Shown piece by piece: positions 47,857 to 55,842 of a DNA stretch of 64,000 nucleotides. The stretch comes from JAEINY01 sp942490535 (GTDB taxonomy: Bacteria > Bacteroidota > Bacteroidia > Bacteroidales > Marinilabiliaceae), in the NCBI GenBank assembly GCA_942490535.1, contig CALNXQ010000008.1, forward strand, positions 248,001 to 312,000, read 5' to 3'. The stretch's first letter is position 1. Each line of letters begins with the position of its first letter. The translations under genes were made by a program, and so were the position numbers. Below the pieces are notes generated by a model. That model saw nothing but the letters and a program-made list of their open reading frames with translations. It ran no database searches and was not told the origin of the DNA.

Positions 47857-49389
47857 TCATTTTCCGTCCTGCGGATAGTAAGGACTCGTCAATATGTTTT
47901 TTTGAAAGACATTGAGTTTACCATCCACCACATAGGGTTCGCCACGTTCACCCAGGTGTTGGACCATCCGGTTCCGCCACAACTGAGCCGTTTCTTTATA
48001 AGAAGCTGCATCAATAAGGTTGGTTAATTCACCCGGGTCTTTGGCCATATCGAATAACTGTTCATCACCCGTCCGGAAGAACCACACGTATTTGACTTTT
48101 CCATCAGTTAGGGCACACCAATAGTTATGCTCCTTATAGGTGGTGGCATGCTCCAGGTCGATGTATTCGCGCCACACTGCTTTTTTATCCTTTACTAAAG
48201 TCAGCAACGATTGACCGTCCATCTCCTCTGGTATGGCCACTTCCGCCACATCCAGAAAAGTCGGCAGGAAATCGCGCAACTCCACGGGCTGATCCAATGC
48301 GCTTCCTTTTTTTACTTTCGCTTTTTCGGAGGATGGCCATTTCATGATGTAAGGCACATGGGTGGAGCCTTCATAGGCGTAGGTTTTTCGCCAATGGTGA
48401 TGATCGCCCAACATATCGCCATGATCAGAGGTAAATACAATCAGTGCATTGTCGTACATACCCGCCTTTTTCAATTCTTCAATGAAACGTCCAATCTGAT
48501 CATCTATAAAAGTAATGGAAGCATAATAATGACGGCGTGATTCTATGGCATGCGCCTGGCCAAAATCACCAAAGGCAGCGTCGGGTGTCATGGGGTTATC
48601 ACCGTATTGTTGAGCCCACTCCCCCACATAAGGCGCCGGGATGGGCGTTTCTGCATACATATCTAAGTAACGCTTTGGCGGATCATAGGGACTGTGAGGG
48701 CGGGCAAAACTCACTTTCATAAAAAGCGGCTCATCCTTATCGTAATCATGAACGATGTCAATGGCCATTTGAGCGGTCCAGTAGGTGGGATGTAAGTCTT
48801 CAGCCAGCACATAAGTGCCGGATCGATGCTCGTTCCATCCGATACCCGTGGCATCCGGATCGAGTTGTGGGGCTTTCTGCTGAAACCATTGCCGGTAATC
48901 ACTGATGAAATTTTCATCTTCCACCCGGCCACTTTCGTCCAACAGGGTTTGATGAAAACCATGTAAATTACGCTGCGGATACCAATGCATTTTGCCAATA
49001 CCCACGGTATAATAACCAGCTTCTTCCAACATTTGCGGCATTTCATAAGGATACTTCCGCGCCACTTTGAAATACCCCAGCATGCCATGGTGCCAGGGTG
49101 ACTGACCGGTTAATAAGCCGGCCCGTGCAGGGGTACAGCTGGGGACGGAGGAATAACCATTGGTAAACCAAACACCGTCATTGGCCAGCTGATCTAAACT
49201 TGGCGTTTTAACCAACGGATTACTCTTCCCGATGCAATCACCGCGTTGCTGATCCGTCATGATCAAAAAGATGTGTGGTTTTTTGGGGCTTTCTTCCGAG
49301 ACTTTCTTTTTTGCCTCTGCCGGACTGCTCAGACCAGCCAACAGGCCCAATCCCGCCACAAACAAACTACGGGTTCTATTATTCATCAT
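47857..49389 (-). CDS. Sulfatase (S1 family), exported
   Basis: The 510-residue protein has an N-terminal export signal (RSLFVAGLGLLAGLSSPAEA). It continues PHIFLIMTDQQRGDCIGKSN (metal Asp-x-x-Gln-Arg) and SVPSCTPARAGLLTGQSPWH, where C-T-P-A-R carries the formylglycine Cys near residue 85. VGIGKMHWYPQRNLHGFHQT near 128 and VFTSDHGDMLGDHHHWRKTY near 313 complete the active site. The DQQRGD start is typical of choline-sulfatase- and iduronate-sulfatase-like members. Substrate unknown; it is paired with the GH29 fucosidase and a second sulfatase of a different subgroup, suggesting removal of more than one sulfate from a glycan. Confidence 0.88.
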   Translation of the reverse strand: MMNNRTRSLFVAGLGLLAGLSSPAEAKKKVSEESPKKPHIFLIMTDQQRGDCIGKSNPLVKTPSLDQLANDGVWFTNGYSSVPSCTPARAGLLTGQSPWHHGMLGYFKVARKYPYEMPQMLEEAGYYTVGIGKMHWYPQRNLHGFHQTLLDESGRVEDENFISDYRQWFQQKAPQLDPDATGIGWNEHRSGTYVLAEDLHPTYWTAQMAIDIVHDYDKDEPLFMKVSFARPHSPYDPPKRYLDMYAETPIPAPYVGEWAQQYGDNPMTPDAAFGDFGQAHAIESRRHYYASITFIDDQIGRFIEELKKAGMYDNALIVFTSDHGDMLGDHHHWRKTYAYEGSTHVPYIMKWPSSEKAKVKKGSALDQPVELRDFLPTFLDVAEVAIPEEMDGQSLLTLVKDKKAVWREYIDLEHATTYKEHNYWCALTDGKVKYVWFFRTGDEQLFDMAKDPGELTNLIDAASYKETAQLWRNRMVQHLGERGEPYVVDGKLNVFQKNILTSPYYPQDGK

Positions 49390-49550
49390 ATATCAAGTTA
49401 AAGTTTTGCTTTATATGATGTAAAAATGCTGCAAAAAAGAAAAACCAGGGGGATAAGGATGTTCAAAAAGGTAAACGAAACCCGGTCAAAAGTATTATTC
49501 ACCACTCTCAACCCATTTCTATCAGAGCTCTTGCAGTATTTTATCAACAC

Positions 49551-49781
49551 AAAAGGCCTTTCCAGCCGGCCAGAAGGGCATTGTTGACTTCGGAAATGGC
49601 CTTCTACCAGGCTGGAAAGGGATGCATGAGTCGCCACATGGCTTCCTGCAACAGCAGAGGTCTGTTTGCGGCCTGACAAACGGCGTCCTACTGCAGTAGA
49701 AGCCGGTAGTCGACACCCCCAATGGTCATCTGGCAGCGCAGACCCCATTTTGGGTCCTTCAAACGGCGGTTTAGGTGACAA
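49551..49781. repeat. 21-bp-period repeat array 3 (GGC-TTC core, degenerate)
   Basis: Eleven degenerate units start at 49551, 49572, 49593, 49614, 49635, 49656, 49677, 49698, 49719, 49740 and 49761. Starts read AAAAGGCCTTTCC, AGAAGGGCATTG, GAAATGGCCTTC, GGAAAGGGATGC, CACATGGCTTCC, AGAGGTCTGTTT, CAAACGGCGTCC, AGAAGCCGGTAG, CCAATGGTCATC, AGACCCCATTTT and AAACGGCGGTTT. The shared form is roughly three purines, then T/C-GGC-x-TTC. On the minus strand frame 49398-49781 is open across it. The array lies between the topoisomerase III stop and the start of the second sulfatase gene. Confidence 0.75.
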
Positions 49782-49922
49782 GACTTGCGTTTTTTACTCC
49801 AACAGGGACACCCACAACAGACGAACATCATCCGCCACCGGGCATTTATAAATCCAGCTTAATTCAAACAGCCCTGATATAATTTACCTCCTGCGTTGAG
49901 CGCGCTTAATGAAGCAGATAAA

Positions 49923-52292
49923 CTATTTCTTCTCCACCGCAATACGATTCTCCTCATTGAAATACAGCGACGCATCAAACGGTTCATTGGTTTTGGGATG
50001 AATAAAGCCTTTGATCTTTGGCGTTTTTCCTTTCAACACCAAGGCTTCCACCTGTTTATCAGACAGCTTTTTGCCATAATACTCAAAGGCTATGCGCAAC
50101 TTACAGCCGTTACGGAAATTATCACAGCCATAGGCCGCTTTGCCTTTGATGACCGTGCCTTGTTTGCAGACCGGACACGTCCAGGTTTCAGGCTGTTCAA
50201 TCTCCAATTCGGGCTGAAAAGCACTGTTGAATTTAATGACACCATCCACTTTTTGATCCCCATCGGTAAATCCTTTAATCTTTGCCGTTTTCCCTTTCAG
50301 GATGAGTTGTTCAATTTGTTTATCGGTTAATTTTTTACCCCTAAACTCAAACTTGATAACGGTGTGACACCCCTCTTTAAATCGGGAACAGCCGTAGGCA
50401 CTTTTCCCCTTTAACATGTGTCCCTCTTTGCACTTTGGACACGTCAGTACATGCGTTTCAGGTGTTGTATTGACAGTCTCTTGGGGTTGCTCTTTGACAG
50501 CTCCCTCTTCTTCCACCACTTCAATTTTTTTAGCACTTCGATCGTGCTTAACGTGAAACACTATGTCGGAAACCATCTGCTTCAACTCATCCATAAAGGT
50601 ACCGACATCGTATTGCCCTTTTTCGATTTCGCGCAATTTTTTCTCCCAAATACCGGTTAACTCAGCCGACTTCAGCAGGTCATTATTGATGGTATCAATC
50701 AATTGGGTCCCTGTAACGGTTGGGTGCAGGTTCTTGCGCACCTTAGAAATGTACTTACGCCGGAACAGTGTTTCAATGATGGCCGCCCGTGTGGATGGCC
50801 GTCCAATACCATTTTCTTTCATGATGTCACGCAATTCTTCGTCATCCACCTGCTTACCGGCCGTTTCCATGGCCCGCAGTAAGGTCGCTTCGGAATAGGG
50901 CTTGGGAGGTTGCGTCTCCTTCTCGGCTAGCTGCGGCTCATGGGGCCCACTCTCGCCTTTGGTGAATTCGGGCATGATGTCATCGGCCTTTTTTTCCTTT
51001 TCCTGACCGGTACTAAATACCACGCGCCATCCCGGATCTAAGACCTGTTTACCGGTGGCTTTAAACGAAAGACCTGCCGTTTCACCCAGCACTTGCGTAT
51101 TGGAAATGGTACTATCGGGATAAAAACAAGCAATAAACCGGCGGGTCACCATTTCATACACCAACTTTTCATCGCGTCCCATGGCTTTCGCATGCACGCC
51201 TGTGGGGATGATGGCATGGTGATCGGTGACTTTTTTATCATCAAAAACCTTTTTAGACTTCTTTAGCTTACTACCTAACAAAGGCTGTACAAGCTGCGCA
51301 TGATCCTTCAACCCTTTGAGAATCCCCAGGGCTTTGGGGTAAATATCCTCACTCAAAAACGTGGTATCCACCCGGGGATACGTGGTCAATTTCTTCTCAT
51401 ACAAGGCCTGTATAGTCTTTAAAGTATCTTCGGCTGAAAAACCAAATTTCTTATTACACTCCACTTGCAGGGAGGTCAAATCAAACAGGCGCGGTGGCGC
51501 CTCCTTTCCCTTTTTGCGGGAGAAATCTTTTATTTCGAAAGCTTCACCCTTGATTTTTTCCAACCAGGCCTCCCCTTCTTCCTTTTTATCAAATCGGCCT
51601 TTAGTGGCTGAAAACAGAACCTCTTTAAAGACCGTTTTCATCTCCCAATAGGTCTCCGGCTTGAAGTCATCGATGCTCTTTTGCCGCTCCACAATCAGCG
51701 CCAGGGTTGGTGTTTGCACCCGGCCAATGGAAAGCACCTGCCCGGATTGCCCATACTTGAGCGTATACAAACGGGTGGCATTCAAGCCCAGCAACCAATC
51801 ACCAATAGCGCGGCTGCTACCGGCTGCATATAAATTATCAAACTCCTTGTTGTCACGCAACTTTTGAAACCCTTCCCGAATAGCCTCTTCGGTCAACGAA
51901 GAAATCCATAAGCGTTTGATCGGACATTTCGTCCCGGCTTTCAGTAACACCCACCGCTGTATCAATTCCCCCTCCTGGCCGGCATCACCGCAGTTGATCA
52001 CTTCATCAGCTTTAGCCACTAATTTCACAATGTGGTTAAATTGTTTCTGAATACCTTTATCAGCGATGACTTTAATTCCGAAGCGCGAAGGAATCATTGG
52101 CAAGGTTCCCATGTTCCAGCGTTTCCACTCCGGCAAATAGTCATGTGGCTCTTTGAGGGTACAGAGATGCCCGAAAGTCCAGGTCACACAGTAATTATTA
52201 CCTTCGTAATACCCATCGCGCTTTGATTTAGCGCCTACAATTTGGGCGATCTCAAAAGCTACACTCGGTTTCTCTGCAATACAAACAATCAT
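49923..52292 (-). CDS. topB: DNA topoisomerase III, Bacteroidota type, with duplicated C-terminal zinc-binding domain
   Basis: The 789-residue type IA topoisomerase has a Toprim start (MIVCIAEKPSVAFEIAQIVG) and NCGDAGQEGELIQRWVLLKA near residue 97. That position is D-A-G-R-E-G-E in many homologues; here Gln replaces Arg. QVLSIGRVQTPTLALIVERQ near 187 and KLTTYPRVDTTFLSEDI near 301 follow, the latter with the catalytic Tyr about residue 304. The last 165 residues are two copies of a zinc-finger unit: CPKCKEGHMLKGKSAYGCSR and CPVCKQGTVIKGKAAYGCDN, each followed by 'K-x-L-[TS]-D-K-Q-[IV]-E-x-L'. It relaxes supercoils and decatenates DNA. A single-copy chromosomal context, not a mobile element, surrounds it. 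Confidence 0.9.
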   Translation of the reverse strand: MIVCIAEKPSVAFEIAQIVGAKSKRDGYYEGNNYCVTWTFGHLCTLKEPHDYLPEWKRWNMGTLPMIPSRFGIKVIADKGIQKQFNHIVKLVAKADEVINCGDAGQEGELIQRWVLLKAGTKCPIKRLWISSLTEEAIREGFQKLRDNKEFDNLYAAGSSRAIGDWLLGLNATRLYTLKYGQSGQVLSIGRVQTPTLALIVERQKSIDDFKPETYWEMKTVFKEVLFSATKGRFDKKEEGEAWLEKIKGEAFEIKDFSRKKGKEAPPRLFDLTSLQVECNKKFGFSAEDTLKTIQALYEKKLTTYPRVDTTFLSEDIYPKALGILKGLKDHAQLVQPLLGSKLKKSKKVFDDKKVTDHHAIIPTGVHAKAMGRDEKLVYEMVTRRFIACFYPDSTISNTQVLGETAGLSFKATGKQVLDPGWRVVFSTGQEKEKKADDIMPEFTKGESGPHEPQLAEKETQPPKPYSEATLLRAMETAGKQVDDEELRDIMKENGIGRPSTRAAIIETLFRRKYISKVRKNLHPTVTGTQLIDTINNDLLKSAELTGIWEKKLREIEKGQYDVGTFMDELKQMVSDIVFHVKHDRSAKKIEVVEEEGAVKEQPQETVNTTPETHVLTCPKCKEGHMLKGKSAYGCSRFKEGCHTVIKFEFRGKKLTDKQIEQLILKGKTAKIKGFTDGDQKVDGVIKFNSAFQPELEIEQPETWTCPVCKQGTVIKGKAAYGCDNFRNGCKLRIAFEYYGKKLSDKQVEALVLKGKTPKIKGFIHPKTNEPFDASLYFNEENRIAVEKK

Positions 52293-52513
52293 AGTTCTCT
52301 GGTTTCGCTATTCGAATCAGTTTTAATAATAAGATGATTCCAACACAGGTCGGTCCTGGAAAGCGAAGATAACATTTCCAAACAAAACAGCGAAAAGGGA
52401 GGACGAAACTCGCCTAGCCAGATCCCATTACCTAAAAAATACAGCTGTATAAATGGTGATTTCTAATTTTTTAAAAAAAATCTAAAAAAAGGCGCGTTTC
52501 TCCATAAAAACCA

Positions 52514-52543
52514 TTTGAACTTTAAAAATTGTTCATACATTTG
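52514..52543 (+). promoter_or_regulatory. Promoter of the second cold-shock gene
   Basis: TTTG at 52514-52517 and TACATTTG at 52536-52543 are 18 bp apart, matching the Bacteroidota -33 TTTG / -7 TAnnTTTG pattern. Transcription should start near 52550, giving an mRNA leader of under 20 nt, unlike the long upstream region of the other cold-shock gene. Confidence 0.6.
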
Positions 52544-52566
52544 TTCCGAATTAAATAATGAATAAA

Positions 52567-52758
52567 ATGAATAAAGGAATTGTAAAATTCTTTAACGAAA
52601 CTAAAGGTTATGGTTTCATTAAAGACGAAGAGACTAGCAAAGAGTATTTTGTACACGTAACTGGTCTTATTGATGAGATTAAAGAAAACGATGAAGTTGT
52701 TTACGAACTACAAGAAGGTCGTAAAGGATTAAATGCTGTAAACGTTAAATTAGCATAG
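52567..52758 (+). CDS. Cold-shock domain protein, copy 2
   Basis: The 63-residue protein (from the ATG at 52567, which aligns with the start of the copy at 35646; an ATG at 52558 would add three residues) has GIVKFFNETKGYGFIKDEET (RNP-1 as KGYGFI) and YFVHVTGLIDEI in place of VFVHFS. It ends GLNAVNVKLA. It shares the ends and the HVTGLIDEI block with copy 1 but differs in the loop after RNP-1. It is an RNA chaperone by family. It has a clear promoter and its own terminator. Confidence 0.9.
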   Translation: MNKGIVKFFNETKGYGFIKDEETSKEYFVHVTGLIDEIKENDEVVYELQEGRKGLNAVNVKLA

Positions 52759-52786
52759 TCTAGAAGTTTCGCATTGAAGATATCGG

Positions 52787-52816
52787 AAGCCATCTCTTAC
52801 AGAGATGGCTTTTTTC
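52787..52816 (+). terminator. Rho-independent terminator of the second cold-shock gene
   Basis: AGCCATCTCT / AGAGATGGCT (52788-52797 with 52801-52810), TAC loop, then six Ts. Confidence 0.9.
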
Positions 52817-52930
52817 GTTTATACCAGCACACAAATATACTTCTGCAAATTTCAATCTCCCTCTTGACCCTTTCCTTTTTCCTGCATAAATTTATTGGTA
52901 GCTCCATTGATTCATTTTAAAACCAAAAAC

Positions 52931-54238
52931 ATGAGTAAGCTGCCGATCGAAATCACGACTGACCAACTGAATCAATTACTAAGTACACCCCATGAGATCA
53001 TTCTTGATATACGTCCTGTAGAAGCTTATAATGGGTGGTCTCTCCAACAAGAAACGCGGGGCGGTCACATAAAAGGTGCGAAAAGCTTTCCGATTTCATG
53101 GACCCATTTCATTTTTGAGATGCAGGAACTCTTGGAATCAAAAAATATTCTACCCCACCGGTCGATTACCATTTATGGCTATGAGGATGCCACCATCAAC
53201 AAAATGGCCAAACTTTTAATTAAAAATGGTTTTCAGCACGTCAAGGTCTATTATCATTTTATTGATGAATGGTCCGTCAATGAGGATCTGCCCATGGAAC
53301 ACCTTTTCAACTATAAAAAACTGGTTTTTCCACAATGGCTGTATTCCTTACTCATGGTGACTCGCGAACCCAATTATACCGGTAAAAAGGTGGTTATTTG
53401 CCATGCCCATTATCAAAATCCAAAGGATTATGCCGAAGGACATATCCCAGGAGCCATTCCCTTGGACACCCTCTTATTGGAATCACCGGATACCTGGAAC
53501 AGAAGGTCACCAGAAGAACTGAAAACAAACCTTTTAAACCTGGGTATCACCTGCAACACTACCGTTGTATTGTATGGTCGTTTTTCGCATCCCAACAACG
53601 ATGATCCCTTTCCAGGAAGCAGTGCCGGACATTTAGGTGCCATTCGCTGCGCGTTTATTATGCTTTATGCCGGAGTAAAAGATGTCAGGGTTCTGAATGG
53701 GGGAATCACTTCCTGGAAAAGTGCCGGCTTTGAAGTGAGTCATAAACCTTGTTACCCCATTGTCGAATCAGATTTTGGAACCAACCTTCCCGCCTGTCCA
53801 CAATGGGCGGTGGATGTTCCGGAAGCCAAAAAAATCCTGGCCTCACCGGATGGCGAACTGGTCAGTATCCGCAGCTGGCGCGAATTCATTGGTGAAGTAA
53901 GTGGGTATCATTACATCACTAAAAAAGGCCGGATCCCGGGAGCTATTTTTGGCAATTGTGGCAGTGACGCGTATCACATGGAAAACTATCGTAATCTGGA
54001 TCATACCACGCGGGAATATCATGAAATCGCTGACATGTGGCGACAAGCCGGAATCACCCCCAACAAACAGCTGGCCTTTTATTGCGGCACCGGCTGGCGG
54101 GGCAGTGAAGCCTTCTTTAATGCCTGGTTAATGGGCTGGCCCAAAATAGCTGTTTTTGATGGCGGCTGGTTTGAATGGAGTAATAATCCCAACAATCCGG
54201 TGGAAACTGGCGAACCTATAAGCATAAAAGAGGCTTAG
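52931..54238 (+). CDS. Three-domain rhodanese-like sulfurtransferase with one active site
   Basis: I place the start at 52931 (MSKLPIEITTDQLNQLLSTP); the frame upstream is open but atypical. The 435-residue protein has three rhodanese folds. Domain 1 (about 5-120) has EIILDIRPVEAYNGWSLQQE, and SITIYGYEDATINKM where the loop Cys should be. Domain 2 (about 150-275) has KDYAEGHIPGAIPLDTLLLE, and TTVVLYGRFSHPNNDDPFPG, also lacking Cys. Domain 3 (about 300-430) has LVSIRSWREFIGEVSGYHYI and LAFYCGTGWRGSEAFFNAWL, the intact active-site loop C-G-T-G-W-R. It transfers sulfane sulfur by family; the two inactive domains are probably regulatory or structural. Confidence 0.85.
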   Translation: MSKLPIEITTDQLNQLLSTPHEIILDIRPVEAYNGWSLQQETRGGHIKGAKSFPISWTHFIFEMQELLESKNILPHRSITIYGYEDATINKMAKLLIKNGFQHVKVYYHFIDEWSVNEDLPMEHLFNYKKLVFPQWLYSLLMVTREPNYTGKKVVICHAHYQNPKDYAEGHIPGAIPLDTLLLESPDTWNRRSPEELKTNLLNLGITCNTTVVLYGRFSHPNNDDPFPGSSAGHLGAIRCAFIMLYAGVKDVRVLNGGITSWKSAGFEVSHKPCYPIVESDFGTNLPACPQWAVDVPEAKKILASPDGELVSIRSWREFIGEVSGYHYITKKGRIPGAIFGNCGSDAYHMENYRNLDHTTREYHEIADMWRQAGITPNKQLAFYCGTGWRGSEAFFNAWLMGWPKIAVFDGGWFEWSNNPNNPVETGEPISIKEA

Positions 54239-54282
54239 TTTTTTATGTAAGTTATTGCTTCTTCACAACTATATTCTTTTAC

Positions 54283-54316
54283 AAGGGCAGTGATTTTCAT
54301 CTCACTGCCCTTTTTC
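54283..54316 (+). terminator. Rho-independent terminator of the rhodanese gene
   Basis: GGGCAGTG / CACTGCCC (54285-54292 with 54303-54310), 10-nt loop, followed by five Ts. Confidence 0.85.
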
Positions 54317-54421
54317 ATTCCCCGCACTAAAATACAGGATCATCGTCACAACTGAGCTTTCTCAGCATTACTGTGTCGCATTTTCGTTACCTTGCCCTTC
54401 GGAAAATAAAATTATATAACT

Positions 54422-55723
54422 ATGACTAAAGAAATTCAATTAGCGGAGGAATTAATTGACTTTATCCACCATAGCCCAACAGCTTTTCATGCTGTAGAAA
54501 ATACAGCGCGTGAACTGGATAAAAACGGCTATAAAAAACTGGATTTGACAGCGCCTTGGACCATCGAAAAAGGGGGTAAATATTACACTATCAAAAATGG
54601 AACGGCTATTTTTGCGTTTCAAATTGGCGAATCAGAACCCGAAGAAACAGGCATCAAATTCATTTGTGCGCACTCGGACTCCCCGGGCTTTAAGGTGAAA
54701 CCACAGCCCGAAATGATTGTCGATGGCAAATACCTTAAATTAAATACCGAGGTATATGGCGGTCCCATTCTGAGGACGTGGTTAGATCGTCCATTGTCAT
54801 TAGCCGGTCGGGTGATATTAAAATCCCACAATCCATTGGAACCCACGCATCGCTTAATGGATTTTCGCAAACCGCTGGTTATTATCCCCAGCATCGCCAT
54901 CCATCTGAACCGGGAAGTAAATGAGGGCGCAGGTCTGAACATGCAAAAAGACATGCTGCCGTTGGTACAATCGGTCAATGCCGATCTGGAAAAAGACAAC
55001 TATCTGATTAAACTACTGGCCAAAGAATTACAAGTGGATGCTGATGACATCATTGATTTTGATGTCTTCCTTTATGAGTGGGAAAAAGGCTCCATCATCG
55101 GCACCGAAAAAGAATTTATCTCTTGCGGCAAATTGGACGATTTAGCCATGGTACATGCAGGCTTGAAATCACTGTTAGCGGCCACAGATACCCAATCGAC
55201 CAAAATGCTTTGTATTTTTGATAACGAAGAAGTCGGCAGTGTGACTAAGCAGGGAGCAGGTTCTCCGGTATTGCGCAATATCATTGAACGCATCATGGAA
55301 AAACTGGGTAAATCCAAGGAAGCGTTGGATCGCACCATCTACAAATCGTTCATGATCTCCGCGGACATGGCCCATTCCATCCACCCCAATCAGGTTGACA
55401 AGCATGATCCGGTTTTACATCCGGTCATCAATGGTGGTCCGGTGATTAAAATACATGCGAACCAAAAATATACCACCGATGGCGACAGCAGTGCCGTGTT
55501 CGAAACCATCTGCAAACTGGCCGGCGTGCCGGTTCAAAAATTTGTGAATCGCTCGGACATGGTAGGCGGATCTACGCTTGGAAATGTATCCACCGGAAAA
55601 ATTGACATTCGCACGGTTGACATGGGTAATCCGATGTTGGGCATGCATTCCGTACGTGAACTGGGAGGCGTGAAAGATCATTCATATGTCATCAAGGCTT
55701 TTGAGACATTCTATAATTTGTAA
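54422..55723 (+). CDS. apeB: M18 family aminopeptidase
   Basis: The 433-residue protein opens IDFIHHSPTAFHAVENTARE, typical of M18. It has FICAHSDSPGFKVKPQPEMI near residue 78 (first zinc His), YGGPILRTWLDRPLSLAGRV near 112, SCGKLDDLAMVHAGLKSLLA near 237 (bridging Asp), MLCIFDNEEVGSVTKQGAGS near 263 (Glu-Glu pair) and SADMAHSIHPNQVDKHDPVL near 313 (metal-binding Asp, with His nearby). M18 enzymes cut N-terminal residues, usually acidic or neutral, from peptides in the cytoplasm. No signal peptide is present. The name follows the bacterial M18 aminopeptidase 2. Confidence 0.9.
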   Translation: MTKEIQLAEELIDFIHHSPTAFHAVENTARELDKNGYKKLDLTAPWTIEKGGKYYTIKNGTAIFAFQIGESEPEETGIKFICAHSDSPGFKVKPQPEMIVDGKYLKLNTEVYGGPILRTWLDRPLSLAGRVILKSHNPLEPTHRLMDFRKPLVIIPSIAIHLNREVNEGAGLNMQKDMLPLVQSVNADLEKDNYLIKLLAKELQVDADDIIDFDVFLYEWEKGSIIGTEKEFISCGKLDDLAMVHAGLKSLLAATDTQSTKMLCIFDNEEVGSVTKQGAGSPVLRNIIERIMEKLGKSKEALDRTIYKSFMISADMAHSIHPNQVDKHDPVLHPVINGGPVIKIHANQKYTTDGDSSAVFETICKLAGVPVQKFVNRSDMVGGSTLGNVSTGKIDIRTVDMGNPMLGMHSVRELGGVKDHSYVIKAFETFYNL

Positions 55724-55743
55724 CAGCCAACATCGTATTCGGA

Positions 55744-55769
55744 GGCTGACAAAAAACAGATTGTCAGCC
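55744..55769 (+). terminator. Hairpin downstream of the M18 gene
   Basis: GGCTGACAA / TTGTCAGCC (55744-55752 with 55761-55769), perfect 9-bp stem with an 8-nt loop; it lacks an immediate T tract, so termination is only inferred. Confidence 0.5.
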
Positions 55770-55776
55770 ACTGAAT

Positions 55777-55807
55777 AAAAAAATGCCCGAAGCTTTCGCC
55801 CCGGACA
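55777..55807 (-). terminator. Rho-independent terminator of the NagB-PIG-L gene
   Basis: Read on the minus strand, TGTCCG pairs with CGGGCA, with an inner GC-GAAA-GC hairpin, followed by seven Ts. It lies about 35 bp beyond the stop at 55843. Confidence 0.75.
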
Positions 55808-55842
55808 TAACACACATTAATCTAACTTAAATCCAAATTTTG

